Of a stretch of 64,000 nucleotides of DNA, positions 53,458 to 62,928 are shown piece after piece. The position numbers and the translations under genes are program-made. The stretch comes from Companilactobacillus alimentarius DSM 20249 (GTDB taxonomy: Bacteria; Bacillota; Bacilli; Lactobacillales; Lactobacillaceae), in assembly GCF_002849895.1 (NCBI RefSeq), contig NZ_CP018867.1:62001-126000 (forward strand), given 5' to 3'. Under the pieces are notes generated by a model. The model searched no databases. It was not told where the DNA came from and saw nothing but the letters and a program-made list of their open reading frames with translations. Position 1 is the stretch's first letter. Each line of letters opens with the position of its first letter.

Positions 53458-53765
53458 AATGATTAACAAAGACATTTATTAAACAATTTGATCGGGGGAA
53501 GTAATTCGATCTCGTTTGTACAGAAAGCCTCTAATTGCTGAGATGAGGACTACGACTTGAATGAAAATGACCCGTGATTGGTGCGCTGAATCCTTTCGGA
53601 TAAAGATGCAATGGTTGGTACCCTTTACAGTACACGCGTATAGTGAATTTCTGTACGTTGTTAAGGGGATAAGTGTAAATTTATTCCGAATTAGAATGGT
53701 ACCGCGCAAAAGCCGCTTCTAAATATGAACAGATTATGTTCAGTTTAGAAGTGGCTTTTTTGTTT
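53458..53765 (+). promoter_or_regulatory. T-box riboswitch 1, methionine type
   Basis: Leader with the T-box AGAATGGTACCGCG (53693-53706), stem I with the GCTGAGATGAGGAC region, and a specifier context GAAAATGACCCGTG with ATG (53567-53569) as Met codon. The terminator is AGCCGCTTCTAAA ... TTTAGAAGTGGCT with T6 (53711-53762). Uncharged tRNA-Met would favour the antiterminator and expression. The specifier matches that of the second T-box. Confidence 0.9.
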
Positions 53766-53813
53766 ATATAGATATTTTTGATTAGTAAGAAATGTATAAG
53801 GTGGGAGAAAGAA

Positions 53814-54632
53814 ATGAGTAAATATAAAAAGATTGGCAAGGTTATCTTATTAGGCTTTACAGCATTATTTATTTTTGTATTAGCTGGTTGTGGTAATCAA
53901 AATAAAACCCAAACAGTTAAAGTAGGAATCAATCCTTCTGATTCTGCAATTTGGAAAGTTGTTAAGAAAAACGTGAAGAGTGAAGGTATCAACTTAAAGA
54001 TTGTTGAGTTCAATGATTACAATCAACCCAACACAGCTTTGGTACAAGGGGAAGTGGACATCAATGCTTATCAACATACATTCTTCTTAAATTCATGGAA
54101 TAAGGCACATCACAGTGATCTTGTTTCAATTGGTAAGACGGTTATTCAACCTATGTCTTTATATTCACACAAGATCACTAAGCTTAGTCAATTAAAGAAT
54201 GGTGCAAAAATTGCTATTCCAAATGACGCTTCTAATGAGGCTCGTGCATTGCAGTTACTTGAAGCAAATGGTTTGTTGAAACTTGATAGTGGTGTGAAAT
54301 TACCATCAACGAAGAATATCAAGGAAAACAAATTGAATTTGAAGTTTACCACACTTGATGCAGCTCAAACAGCTCGTTCACTTGATGATGTAGATGCAGC
54401 TATCGTTAATGGTAATGTTGCTAGTGATGCAAAACTTGATCCATCTAAAGCAGTTGTAACTGAAAAGGTTAATAAGAAATCACAACCATGGATCAATATT
54501 ATCGTTGCTCAAAAGAAGGATAAGAACAACAAGACTTACAAGAAAGTTGTTAAAGCTTTCCAAACTAAGGCTGTTGCTAAAGAAATCAAGAAGGTTTATG
54601 GCGAAAGTGCCGTACCAGCTTGGAATAAGTAA
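53814..54632 (+). CDS. metQ: Methionine ABC transporter substrate-binding lipoprotein (MetQ/NlpA family), first copy
   Basis: About 272 residues. Lipoprotein signal with lipobox VLAGC, then an NlpA-type periplasmic binding fold with VKVGINPSDSAIW, FNDYNQPNTALVQGEVDINAYQHTFF and IPNDASNEARALQLLE. ATG 53814 follows GGTGGGAG; the longer start at 53778 would place residues in front of the signal peptide. Preceded by a Met T-box, so methionine or methionine peptides is the probable ligand. Confidence 0.93.
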   Translation: MSKYKKIGKVILLGFTALFIFVLAGCGNQNKTQTVKVGINPSDSAIWKVVKKNVKSEGINLKIVEFNDYNQPNTALVQGEVDINAYQHTFFLNSWNKAHHSDLVSIGKTVIQPMSLYSHKITKLSQLKNGAKIAIPNDASNEARALQLLEANGLLKLDSGVKLPSTKNIKENKLNLKFTTLDAAQTARSLDDVDAAIVNGNVASDAKLDPSKAVVTEKVNKKSQPWINIIVAQKKDKNNKTYKKVVKAFQTKAVAKEIKKVYGESAVPAWNK

Positions 54633-54665
54633 TAAAATGTTTTAAAAATTTGAGGAGGTTTTCAT

Positions 54666-56000
54666 ATGTCAAAACTATCAGATCCATTAATTCAGAAGTC
54701 GATTGAGGATTTAAAGCAATATATCGCACTACCATCCGTTTCAGCAAAGAATCAATCTATTACTGAGACAGCCGAATTCCTTAAGAATTTACTACAAGAC
54801 TTTGGAGCAGACGCAACCGTTTGGGATGAATTTGAATATCCAGTTGTTTTCGCTGAGATCAAGCCAAAGAAACCTAGTGATACTACCATTCTTATTTATA
54901 ATCACTACGATGTTCAACCGGAAGAACCACTGGACCTTTGGAATTCAGATCCATTTAAATTAAAGATTACTGATGACAAGTTCATTGGTCGTGGCGTTTC
55001 TGATTGTAAGGCCGATTTGATCAGTCGAATCACAGCTTTGAAGATTTATCGTCAAGAACATGGCGATCTTCCATGTAACATTAAATTCTTAGTCGAAGGA
55101 CAAGAAGAAGTTGCCAGTCGTCATTTGGAAGATTACTTAAAGAAGTATTCCGATAAATTGTCTGCTGATTTGATAATTTGGGAATCAGGATATAAGAACG
55201 AAGAAGAACAATTTAATTTCACCGGTGGTAATAAAGGCGTTTTGTGCTTTGAATTAGAAGCCACTTCAGCAAATATTGATTTACATTCTTCATTTGCTGC
55301 GGTAGTTGATTCAGCCACATGGCGATTAGCTCAAGCACTGGATGCTTTGAGAACTCCCGAAGGTGATATTAAGATTCCTGGTTTCTATGATGATGTTGTA
55401 GAACCTACTCAAAGAGAAATTGATTTAGTTAATAAAGCTACTACACCAGATTTGAAATCAAAATGGGATCTACAAGTTCCATTATTGAAAAATAAATCGG
55501 TTAATTACAATTTAACTTTCAATCCTACTATTAATATAGAAGGAATCAGCGGTGGCTGGGAAGGCGAAGGAGTAAAAACTGTCACTCCTAAAGCCGCTAC
55601 TGCTAAATTAGAGTTCCGATTAGTACCTAATCAAGATCCTCATGACCTATTTGATAAGTTGACAAAATATTTGAACGATCAAGGCTTTAAAGATATTAAA
55701 GTTAAGTATCTCTTAGGTGAAAAGGGTTATCGTTGGGATTTGGATAGTCCAATTGTTGATAAGTTGATTTCAACTGCTAAAGACTTCTTTGGTGGCAAGG
55801 ATAAAGTTGAGGCATTGCCATCAAGTCCTGGTACTGGTCCAATGTATCTCTTGAACGAATATACTCATGCCTCAATTATTTCAACAGGTGTTAGTTATTC
55901 TAAAGCTGGCAATCATGCCCCAAACGAAAATATTAGAATTCAAGATTACTTAGATTTTATTGATTTCTTTGATCAATTCTTGGGTAAATTAAGGGAGTAA
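54666..56000 (+). CDS. M20-family metallopeptidase (dipeptidase/carboxypeptidase)
   Basis: 444 residues. Metal ligands and catalytic residues: YNHYDVQPEEP (H and D), GVSDCKADL (D), EGQEEVASRH (E-E), and H near DLHSSF and in the C-terminal GNHAPNE. It cleaves short peptides or N-acyl amino acids in the cytosol. It lies inside the methionine operon, between the binding protein and the ATPase, so it may free methionine from imported peptides (inference). Confidence 0.9.
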   Translation: MSKLSDPLIQKSIEDLKQYIALPSVSAKNQSITETAEFLKNLLQDFGADATVWDEFEYPVVFAEIKPKKPSDTTILIYNHYDVQPEEPLDLWNSDPFKLKITDDKFIGRGVSDCKADLISRITALKIYRQEHGDLPCNIKFLVEGQEEVASRHLEDYLKKYSDKLSADLIIWESGYKNEEEQFNFTGGNKGVLCFELEATSANIDLHSSFAAVVDSATWRLAQALDALRTPEGDIKIPGFYDDVVEPTQREIDLVNKATTPDLKSKWDLQVPLLKNKSVNYNLTFNPTINIEGISGGWEGEGVKTVTPKAATAKLEFRLVPNQDPHDLFDKLTKYLNDQGFKDIKVKYLLGEKGYRWDLDSPIVDKLISTAKDFFGGKDKVEALPSSPGTGPMYLLNEYTHASIISTGVSYSKAGNHAPNENIRIQDYLDFIDFFDQFLGKLRE

Positions 56001-56007
56001 TTATTAA

Positions 56008-57066
56008 ATGGCAGAACAAAATGGGATAATTCAGCTAAAAGATATTGATGTTACCTTCCATAATGAAGGAAAAACGATTGAAGCTGTTAAAGATGTTTCG
56101 ATCAACGTTAATAAAGGTGACGTTTTCGGAGTTATCGGGTACTCTGGTGCCGGGAAAAGTACTTTGGTTCGTGTAATTAATTTGTTGCAAAAGCCAACTT
56201 CTGGAACAGTAATTGTTAATAACCAGAATTTAACCAAATTAAGTGCAAAAGATTTACGGAAATCACGTCGTAATATTGGAATGATTTTCCAACATTTTAA
56301 TTTGATGAATTCATTGACTGTTTACGGAAACGTCGATTTTCCACTACGTGATTCAAATTTGAGTAAAGCTGAACGTAAACAAAAAATTGATAAATTATTA
56401 AAAATTGTTGGTTTAGCTGATAAAGCTAAAAATTACCCATCACAATTATCTGGTGGTCAGAAACAGCGTGTGGCGATTGCTCGTGCTTTAGCTAATGATC
56501 CAGAAATTTTGATTTCTGATGAAGCTACTAGTGCTCTTGATCCAAAAACTACCACAGAAATCTTGGATCTACTGGGTAGCTTAAATAAAGAATTAGGAAT
56601 TACCATTGTCATCATTACTCATGAAATGGATGCTATCAAACAAATCTGTAATCGTGTTGCGGTTATGGAAAGTGGACAATTGATTGAGGAAGGAAGCCTG
56701 TTGTCGATTTTTGGTAATCCAAAGAAACAACTTACGAAAGACTTTGTTAATACTTCGACACATATTGGTTCTGTTCTGGATGAAATCAGAGATAGCGGCA
56801 TTGTTAACAAATTGAGTGGACGTTTGATTGAATTGAATTATATTGGTGACTCAACCAATGAGCCAATCGTTGTTGAACTTTACAAACGTTTTGAAGTTGA
56901 AGCAAACATTCTTTTCAGTAATATTGAAAGATTACAAAATACTACTGTGGGAATTATGTTATTTGCTTTAACTGGTGACGATAAAAAAGTTGAAGAAGCT
57001 ATTCAATATTTAAATAGTTTAAATGTTAATGTTAAAGAAATTTCACTAAAGAAAGAAGGCAAATAA
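56008..57066 (+). CDS. metN: Methionine ABC transporter ATPase
   Basis: 352 residues: Walker A GYSGAGKST, Q-loop IFQHFN, signature LSGGQKQRVAIARAL, Walker B ILISDEATSALD, H-loop ITHEMD. The C-terminal ~80 residues (after about 265) form the NIL domain that gives substrate inhibition in MetN. Starts 7 bases after the peptidase; 3 bases before metI. Confidence 0.95.
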   Translation: MAEQNGIIQLKDIDVTFHNEGKTIEAVKDVSINVNKGDVFGVIGYSGAGKSTLVRVINLLQKPTSGTVIVNNQNLTKLSAKDLRKSRRNIGMIFQHFNLMNSLTVYGNVDFPLRDSNLSKAERKQKIDKLLKIVGLADKAKNYPSQLSGGQKQRVAIARALANDPEILISDEATSALDPKTTTEILDLLGSLNKELGITIVIITHEMDAIKQICNRVAVMESGQLIEEGSLLSIFGNPKKQLTKDFVNTSTHIGSVLDEIRDSGIVNKLSGRLIELNYIGDSTNEPIVVELYKRFEVEANILFSNIERLQNTTVGIMLFALTGDDKKVEEAIQYLNSLNVNVKEISLKKEGK

Positions 57067-57069
57067 TTC

Positions 57070-57759
57070 ATGGCAGATTTAGTAAATAAGTTTCTTCCTA
57101 ATGTTGTTGCCAACTGGGAAGGCGATAATGGATTCGTCGTAGCTATTTGGCAAACACTTTATATGACATTTGTCAGTGCTTTGTTTGCCGGAATCATCGG
57201 GATTATTTTAGGAATTCTCTTGGTTGTTACGGCTGATGATGGAATTACACCACACAAGGCCTTTTATACATGTTTGGATAAACTAGTTAATTTATTCAGA
57301 TCAATTCCATTTATTATTTTATTAGCGGTCATTGGACCATTTACCAAATTGATTGTTGGTCAAACAATTGGACCTACAGGTGCTTTGGTACCGTTGGTTA
57401 TTGGAACTGCACCATTTTTTGCCAGACAAGTCCAATTAGCCTTGGTTGAAGTTGATCATGGTGTGATTGAAGCTGCTGAAGCAATCGGACTTTCACCAAT
57501 GAAAATCATTTTTAGAGTTTACTTACGTGAAGGTCTTCCAGAGTTGATTCGTTCAGGGACACTAACAATTATTAGTTTGATTGGTTTAACTGCCATGGCT
57601 GGTGCCGTTGGTGGTGGTGGTCTTGGTAACATGGCTATATCCGTTGGTTATCAACGATTCGAAAATGATGTCACAATCGTTTCTATGTTATTTATTTTAG
57701 TATTGGTATTCGTTATTCAAGGACTCGGTGATTTTGCTGTTAGAAAATTAGAACATTAG
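57070..57759 (+). CDS. metI: Methionine ABC transporter permease
   Basis: 229 residues with five membrane helices and the EAA loop VIEAAEAIGLSPMKIIFRVYLREGLPELI that contacts MetN. GGGGLGNMAISVGYQRF is also conserved in the family. A promoter for the second T-box unit is buried in its last codons. Confidence 0.94.
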   Translation: MADLVNKFLPNVVANWEGDNGFVVAIWQTLYMTFVSALFAGIIGIILGILLVVTADDGITPHKAFYTCLDKLVNLFRSIPFIILLAVIGPFTKLIVGQTIGPTGALVPLVIGTAPFFARQVQLALVEVDHGVIEAAEAIGLSPMKIIFRVYLREGLPELIRSGTLTIISLIGLTAMAGAVGGGGLGNMAISVGYQRFENDVTIVSMLFILVLVFVIQGLGDFAVRKLEH

Positions 57760-57762
57760 ATA
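57734..57762 (+). promoter_or_regulatory. Internal promoter for the second methionine unit
   Basis: TTGCTG (57734-57739), 17 bp, TAGATA (57757-57762), across the stop codon of metI. It would feed the second T-box. Confidence 0.5.
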
Positions 57763-57769
57763 ACAAGTT

Positions 57770-58028
57770 GATCGGAAAAGTAACATATTTAATTGGTACA
57801 GAAAGCCTCAGGTGCTGAGATGAGGACTAAGCAATATGTGAAAATGATCCGTGATTGGCATTCCTGATTTTTTTAGGGGATGATGGTTGGTACCCATTAT
57901 CATACACAACATGCATTGCATGTTTTAGAGGAAAGTAAATGTGAATTTACTTTCGAAATAGAATGGTACCGCGCTAAAAGCGCTTCTATCTAAGATGATT
58001 AAGTCGTCTTAATAGGAGCGCTTTTTGT
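57770..58028 (+). promoter_or_regulatory. T-box riboswitch 2, methionine type
   Basis: T-box TAGAATGGTACCGCG (57959-57973) and a stem I with GCTGAGATGAGGACTAAG. The specifier context GAAAATGATCCGTG has ATG at 57844-57846 (Met). Terminator AGCGCTTCTAT...ATAGGAGCGCT with T5 (57979-58026). Very like T-box 1, about 4.3 kb upstream, and probably its duplicate. Confidence 0.9.
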
Positions 58029-58066
58029 GTCGAGAAATAGGGTTTTAAAATCGAGGAGGAGTACTC

Positions 58067-58903
58067 ATGAAGAATAATAAATTTAAAGCTATTCTTTTAT
58101 TAATTGTTGCCACATTTAGTTTGTTTGCTTTGGTAGGTTGTGGAAGTAGTCAGGCTAGTTCAAATAAAGAAAAGACTGTAAAGATTGGTATTACTGGTTC
58201 CGATGACAAGGTATTAAAGGCCGTTGCTAAGAAAGTGAAAAAAGAAGGAATCAACATTAAAATTGTTGAGTTTTCAGACTATAGTCAACCAAATGCTGCT
58301 TTGGATCAAGGGGAAATTGATTTGAATGCCTTTCAAACAGTGATTTTCCAAAATGACTGGAATAAGAAGCATAAGACCAATATTGTATCAATTGGTTCCA
58401 CTGTAATCGCACCAATGGCACTTTATTCAAAGAAGATTAAAAAGGTTAGTCAAATCAAAGAAGGCGATAAGATTGCCGTCGCTAATGATGCAACCAATGA
58501 AGCTCGTGGATTGACATTACTAGAGAGTGCCGGTTTGATCAAGCTTGATAATGCTAAAGTTCCTGGTTTAAAAGATATTACTGAGAATAAATTGAATTTG
58601 AAGATTACACCTTTAGATGCTGCTCAAACAGCTAAATCAATGGATGATGTTACTGCCTCGGTTGTTAATAGTGGAGTTGCTAATGATTCTAAATTAGACC
58701 CTAAGACAGCCGTATATAGAGAAAAGATTACTGCTAAGTCAAAACCATATGTTAATATCATTTCTGCTAATAAGAAAGACAAGAATAATGCAACATATAA
58801 AAAGATTGTTAAGGCATATCAATCTAAAGATATTGCTAAGGTTATTAAAGATGAATTCCATGGATATGAAAAACCAGCTTGGAATTATAAAGTATTAAAT
58901 TAA
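58067..58903 (+). CDS. Methionine ABC transporter substrate-binding lipoprotein (MetQ family), second copy
   Basis: 278 residues. Lipobox ALVGC, then VKIGITGSDDKVLKAV, FSDYSQPNAALDQGEIDLNAFQ and VANDATNEARGLTLLE; parallel in layout to the MetQ at 53814. The two differ throughout, so they are old paralogues, and may bind different forms (L/D-methionine, sulfoxide); this is inference. Own T-box gives it separate Met control. Confidence 0.92.
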   Translation: MKNNKFKAILLLIVATFSLFALVGCGSSQASSNKEKTVKIGITGSDDKVLKAVAKKVKKEGINIKIVEFSDYSQPNAALDQGEIDLNAFQTVIFQNDWNKKHKTNIVSIGSTVIAPMALYSKKIKKVSQIKEGDKIAVANDATNEARGLTLLESAGLIKLDNAKVPGLKDITENKLNLKITPLDAAQTAKSMDDVTASVVNSGVANDSKLDPKTAVYREKITAKSKPYVNIISANKKDKNNATYKKIVKAYQSKDIAKVIKDEFHGYEKPAWNYKVLN

Positions 58904-58937
58904 AGAATAAAAATTGTTAAAAAGATTTTAAACTACC

Positions 58938-58975
58938 ACAAAAAAGCGTCTAGAATATTTCTAGGCGTTTTTTGC
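58938..58975 (+). terminator. Terminator after second metQ
   Basis: AAAAAAGCGTCTAGAA and TTCTAGGCGTTTTTT (one G-U) with a short loop. Confidence 0.85.
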
Positions 58976-59048
58976 AACTTAAAGTAACACATTTTTCCTG
59001 TTTTCATTTAGAATTAAGATAGTAAGTAAAGTAAAGTCAGGGATAAAT

Positions 59049-59861
59049 ATGAGAGATTTAGGGACGGTAATAAAAGAGTTACGTAAGGAAAAGCATTTTA
59101 CACAAAAAGAATTGGCAGCTGGGGTCTGTGCTCAGTCAATGTTGTCAGCTATTGAGAATAATATTTATGTGCCTAATTCCAATCTATTGGTCAATTTAGC
59201 AAATAAGTTAATGGTGAATCTTGATGAAGTTAGTTTGGCAACTAATTTTCCTGTCAGTTCTAAATATAACTTTAATGATAAAGTTGATGACCTTTGTAAC
59301 AATCATCAATATCATGAATTATTACAATTTTTATTGCAGGATAAAATTTTGAATAATTTGAAGACTGATTTACAAATTCAAGCTTATTATTACTATTTAG
59401 GCACGGCACAATTGCAAACAAGTGCTCTCTTTGAGGAAATTCAATCGTTTGAATTATCATTGGCAGGAATCAAAAATCAGAGACCAAATACTCTAGGACG
59501 TTTAGCATACATGTCAATGGGATATATCTATGCCTTGCAAGGACAAAAGAAATTGGCTGAAAAAAATATTAATATGGCCTTTAAACACTGGGATGAATTC
59601 TCTTATGAAGAGAATCAAAACGTGCTGTATTATTTAGCTGCATTGATTTATTTCAAATTAAATGATTATCAGAATTCAACGGCTTATTTGGCTGATGGGA
59701 TTGAGTTTATCGCTAAACACAATTCGCATTATATGTTGGCCAATTGTTATTTTCTTCTGGCTAGGTTAGCACAAGCTGCGCACAATGATAATGAGAGATT
59801 GGAACCTAATCGTCGAAAAGATCTATTTACCGAGTTATATAGCGAAGATGCGTTTGAATAA
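59049..59861 (+). CDS. XRE regulator with TPR domain (Rgg/PlcR-like)
   Basis: 270 residues. The N-terminal helix-turn-helix (about 1-65) has VIKELRKEKHFTQKELAAGVCAQSMLSAIENN, the rest is alpha-helical TPR repeats (for example RLAYMSMGYIYALQGQKKLAEKNINMAFK). Such proteins often sense short peptides, but no adjacent pheromone ORF was seen. The next genes are two PspC proteins on the same strand. Confidence 0.85.
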   Translation: MRDLGTVIKELRKEKHFTQKELAAGVCAQSMLSAIENNIYVPNSNLLVNLANKLMVNLDEVSLATNFPVSSKYNFNDKVDDLCNNHQYHELLQFLLQDKILNNLKTDLQIQAYYYYLGTAQLQTSALFEEIQSFELSLAGIKNQRPNTLGRLAYMSMGYIYALQGQKKLAEKNINMAFKHWDEFSYEENQNVLYYLAALIYFKLNDYQNSTAYLADGIEFIAKHNSHYMLANCYFLLARLAQAAHNDNERLEPNRRKDLFTELYSEDAFE

Positions 59862-59965
59862 ATATTTCAATGTGACATAACTGTAAGTCTTATGTAAGCA
59901 GTTTAAATGTACTTATGTGCTGTAATAACTTATTATATAAGTAACAATAAAAGGGGGAAATAAAA

Positions 59966-60154
59966 ATGCATATTCCAATAAAACGTTCTAGTAATGATAA
60001 AGTTTTTGCAGGTGTCATCGGTGGATTGGCCGAACATTTCCAATGGAATCCAACAATAGCCAGAGTTTTGTGGGTTGTTTTATCCTTAACACCATTTCCA
60101 GGGATTATTGGTTACTTAATTCTATGGTTATTGATGGAGAGTCCAGATTATTAA
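59966..60154 (+). CDS. PspC-domain protein, first copy
   Basis: 62 residues starting MHIPIKRSSNDKVFAGVIGGLAEHF with one membrane helix (VLWVVLSLTPFPGIIGYLILWLLM). PspC proteins act in envelope-stress responses. The ribosome site is AAGGGGGA. Confidence 0.9.
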   Translation: MHIPIKRSSNDKVFAGVIGGLAEHFQWNPTIARVLWVVLSLTPFPGIIGYLILWLLMESPDY

Positions 60155-60175
60155 TAGTTGGAGGTTAAATATATA

Positions 60176-60370
60176 ATGCACATTCCCGTAAAGAGATCAA
60201 AGGATAATCAAATATTTGGAGGAGTCATTGCTGGTATTTGTGAAAAATTTGACTGGAATCCGGCAGCTGGTCGAGTATTGTATGTTGTGTTATCGCTCGT
60301 GCCAGGATTTCCTGGAATCATCGTTTATTTGGTTATGTGGCTTCTAATGGAGAAACCAGATTTAAATTAA
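60176..60370 (+). CDS. PspC-domain protein, second copy
   Basis: 64 residues starting MHIPVKRSKDNQIFGGVIAGI, parallel to the first copy 22 bases upstream; a tandem duplicate. ATG 60176 follows TTGGAGG; the frame start at 60158 would overlap that ribosome site. Confidence 0.9.
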   Translation: MHIPVKRSKDNQIFGGVIAGICEKFDWNPAAGRVLYVVLSLVPGFPGIIVYLVMWLLMEKPDLN

Positions 60371-60390
60371 ATATATAAATTATAGATAGT

Positions 60391-60442
60391 AAAAAGCATT
60401 ATCCAGAAGCCCTGTAAGGGGGTAAGTGGATAATGCTTTTAT
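60391..60442 (+). terminator. Terminator after the PspC pair
   Basis: AAAAGCATTATCCA and TGGATAATGCTTTT, a perfect 14-bp stem with an extra CCCTGTAAGGG inner hairpin. Confidence 0.85.
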
Positions 60443-60506
60443 AATTTCATCAAAAATTTTATTTGTAAATCTGTCAAAAAATGTAATTAGTTTCGGGTTC
60501 CAAAAG

Positions 60507-61697
60507 TTATTTTTTATAACGATAAAAAATAATAATCACGCCAAATATTATGGTTATAATTCCAGTCATTTGCCATAGAATCAATGTTTTGACATTAATC
60601 CATGCGGCTAAATAACTAACGACCGAGAATAATGCGAATGTTGAAGTCGCCAATGCGTGCATAGCTGATATGTTCCCAACGTTAAATGATCGATACATTA
60701 ATTTTTCAAAAACATTTCCCGACATTCCCATAACTATCCCCGCTATCAAAAGAAGAGCCAACCTTATAAAGTTGTTAATAGGGAAGGTGACGGCTATGAA
60801 ACAGCCTCCAGAAATAATATAATCAAATGCGAAAAAAGTTGGTGCTTTCCATTTGACTAGCGGAGCAAACATACCACCTACTAAATCACCAATTTTTTGG
60901 ACGGCGTTAACAATTGAAAACATGGCTACGGCTAATCCCAATTCTTTCATGGTTAACGGTAGCAAATCAAATAGTAAACCAGTAATACCACCCAAAATTG
61001 CTTCAAATAAGATAATCAAAAAAGCGGGCATCGTGTGTGAAAATTGATACAGTGAATCAATCATTTCTTTCAAGTAAGACTGTTCAAATTCATTTTCAGG
61101 TTCATTTTTAGGTAGATCAAAAGTTACGTCATAACTAATCAACCAGTAAAAAATTATTCCTAGCGGTGCACTAATAAAACTTACTACTAGAAGCCAGATA
61201 CTATCGTACTTCAATACAAATGAACTAATGATACTGGCTATGATGGTTATTCCGGAACTCATAAAGTATTGAAAATCAACTGACTTCTCAATCAATGCTT
61301 CATTTTCTTGGAAGACCACCGGTATAAATCCCACTTCCACAGATTCTGAAATTGTATTTACAGCACTCAATATGAAATATAAAATGGCAATTTTGAACAA
61401 GTCAATGTGTTCAATTAAAAATATCCCACCGACAAGAATAGCAATAGTGGAAATCAATTGTAAATTTATTAGAACTTTCTTGTTGTTTTTTATCTGTCCC
61501 AGAATTGGGCTTAGAAGAATGATCAAAGCAGGGGGAAGTGCTGCTATTCCTCCAAATATTGCGATGATTCGAGCGTTTGCGTGATATTGTTGAACTAATA
61601 AATAGAGTAGTACTGTTGAGTATATGGTAAATGAAATTAATAATAAAGCTTGCCCTATAACTAATTTCAAAAGGTTTTTGTTTCCTTGAATTGTCAT
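60507..61697 (-). CDS. MFS transporter
   Basis: 396 residues with 12 membrane spans. Typical MFS loop 2-3 region is GQIKNNKKVLINLQLI, atypical in lacking the DRxGR motif, so the branch is divergent. Neighbouring functions do not show its substrate. Ribosome site GGGGGTAAC before ATG 61697. Preceded by a terminator-like hairpin in its leader. Confidence 0.82.
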   Translation of the reverse strand: MTIQGNKNLLKLVIGQALLLISFTIYSTVLLYLLVQQYHANARIIAIFGGIAALPPALIILLSPILGQIKNNKKVLINLQLISTIAILVGGIFLIEHIDLFKIAILYFILSAVNTISESVEVGFIPVVFQENEALIEKSVDFQYFMSSGITIIASIISSFVLKYDSIWLLVVSFISAPLGIIFYWLISYDVTFDLPKNEPENEFEQSYLKEMIDSLYQFSHTMPAFLIILFEAILGGITGLLFDLLPLTMKELGLAVAMFSIVNAVQKIGDLVGGMFAPLVKWKAPTFFAFDYIISGGCFIAVTFPINNFIRLALLLIAGIVMGMSGNVFEKLMYRSFNVGNISAMHALATSTFALFSVVSYLAAWINVKTLILWQMTGIITIIFGVIIIFYRYKK

Positions 61698-61718
61698 ATG
61701 TTACCCCCAGCTATTATT

Positions 61719-61759
61719 TAAAAAAATTCCGTAGCAATTTTGGTTAATGCTACGGAATT
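61719..61759 (-). promoter_or_regulatory. Terminator-like hairpin in the MFS leader (putative attenuator)
   Basis: On the minus strand a perfect 12-bp stem AATTCCGTAGCA...TGCTACGGAATT (61759-61725) has an 11-nt loop, then T-rich UUUUUUU, and the ribosome site begins only about 10 bases later. A promoter (TTTACA, 17 bp, TATTAT) lies about 60 bases upstream of it on the same strand. So this gene is read through a terminator. Confidence 0.65.
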
Positions 61760-61921
61760 CTAAAATAAAATTTAATCCATTTCCCTTTATAAAAATTTAT
61801 AATATAGCTATTATTAAAAAATGTAAAGGCATTTATTAACTAAAAATAATTTAATCCTAATAATAATGATTAAAACGGCTTTGTTACAGCGTAAAACGAT
61901 TAAAGCAATATATTAAAAATA

Positions 61922-61974
61922 AAAAAGTGTGAAAGAGAACATGACTTAAAAGTCGAGTTCTTTTTCACACTTTT
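61922..61974. terminator. Terminator after the HAD phosphatase
   Basis: AAAAAGTGTGAAAGAGAAC and GTTCTTTTTCACACTTTT with an inner GACT/AGTC hairpin; long stem with A and T runs on the two sides. Confidence 0.8.
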
Positions 61975-61977
61975 ATT

Positions 61978-62772
61978 TTAGAATTTTACTAAATCTTTGA
62001 TAGTATTGAGTACGCCATCGTGATCATTGTCAGTTTTGGAAATTAGATCAGCATATTTTTGAATATGAGCACCGCTATTTTTCATAGCAACACCAATACC
62101 TGATTCCTCCAACATTTCTAAATCATTACCGTTATCGCCAAAGGAAATGACATCTTCTAATGAAATTTGATAGAAATCACACAATTGTTTTAAGCCGACG
62201 GCTTTGTTGATATGGGCAGGAATAATATCAATGCTGCCAAATCCGCTGACGGCAGCGTGGATACTATCGCTGTAATTATCATTGATGAATTTAACAGTCG
62301 GATCCAGTTGTTCTTCAGCAATTCGAATATTCATCTTAAAGATTTTGTCGTCAATATCGGCAATCCGATTCACTCGTACCAAATTGTTGATATAGTAATC
62401 ATTTGTCTGTGGAGAATCTTGATTAACATAAGTGCCATTGACTCCTGAAAAACAAAGACTGATTAAATTGAGACGTTTATTAAATTCTTTGTCAATGTCA
62501 ATTAACTGATTATTATTGAGGGTGTCCTCAAAGATAGTTTTATTATCGACTAGGATTTGAGCACCATTTTCAGCTACGATAGCGTCAATTGTGGGAGATT
62601 GAGTAAAGATTTCTTTCAAGTGACTATAACTATTACCACTGGCAATTGCAAATTTAATATTTTGTTGATGTAATTTATCGAGATAATTATTGAAGCGCTT
62701 TACATTATATTGGTGATGGGAATCAAAAAGGGTACCATCAATATCGGTTGCAATTAATTTTATGTCTGACAA
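61978..62772 (-). CDS. Cof-type HAD phosphatase
   Basis: 264 residues. HAD motif I is IATDIDGTLFDSH, motif II ASGNS, motif III/IV FGDNGNDLEMLEES. As for the first HAD protein (655-1536), the substrate is not readable. A separate single-gene unit. Confidence 0.85.
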   Translation of the reverse strand: MSDIKLIATDIDGTLFDSHHQYNVKRFNNYLDKLHQQNIKFAIASGNSYSHLKEIFTQSPTIDAIVAENGAQILVDNKTIFEDTLNNNQLIDIDKEFNKRLNLISLCFSGVNGTYVNQDSPQTNDYYINNLVRVNRIADIDDKIFKMNIRIAEEQLDPTVKFINDNYSDSIHAAVSGFGSIDIIPAHINKAVGLKQLCDFYQISLEDVISFGDNGNDLEMLEESGIGVAMKNSGAHIQKYADLISKTDNDHDGVLNTIKDLVKF

Positions 62773-62928
62773 AGCTGTTCTCCTTCTATGCGTTTATATT
62801 TAATTATAAACTAAACACTGTGGAATATAAAAAATAGACTTTAAATGAGTCTACTGAATTGAAGAATGATAAATATTTGGATATTTCAGAAATCAATAAA
62901 AAAATATGTAATAATTAAAGGAATAACA

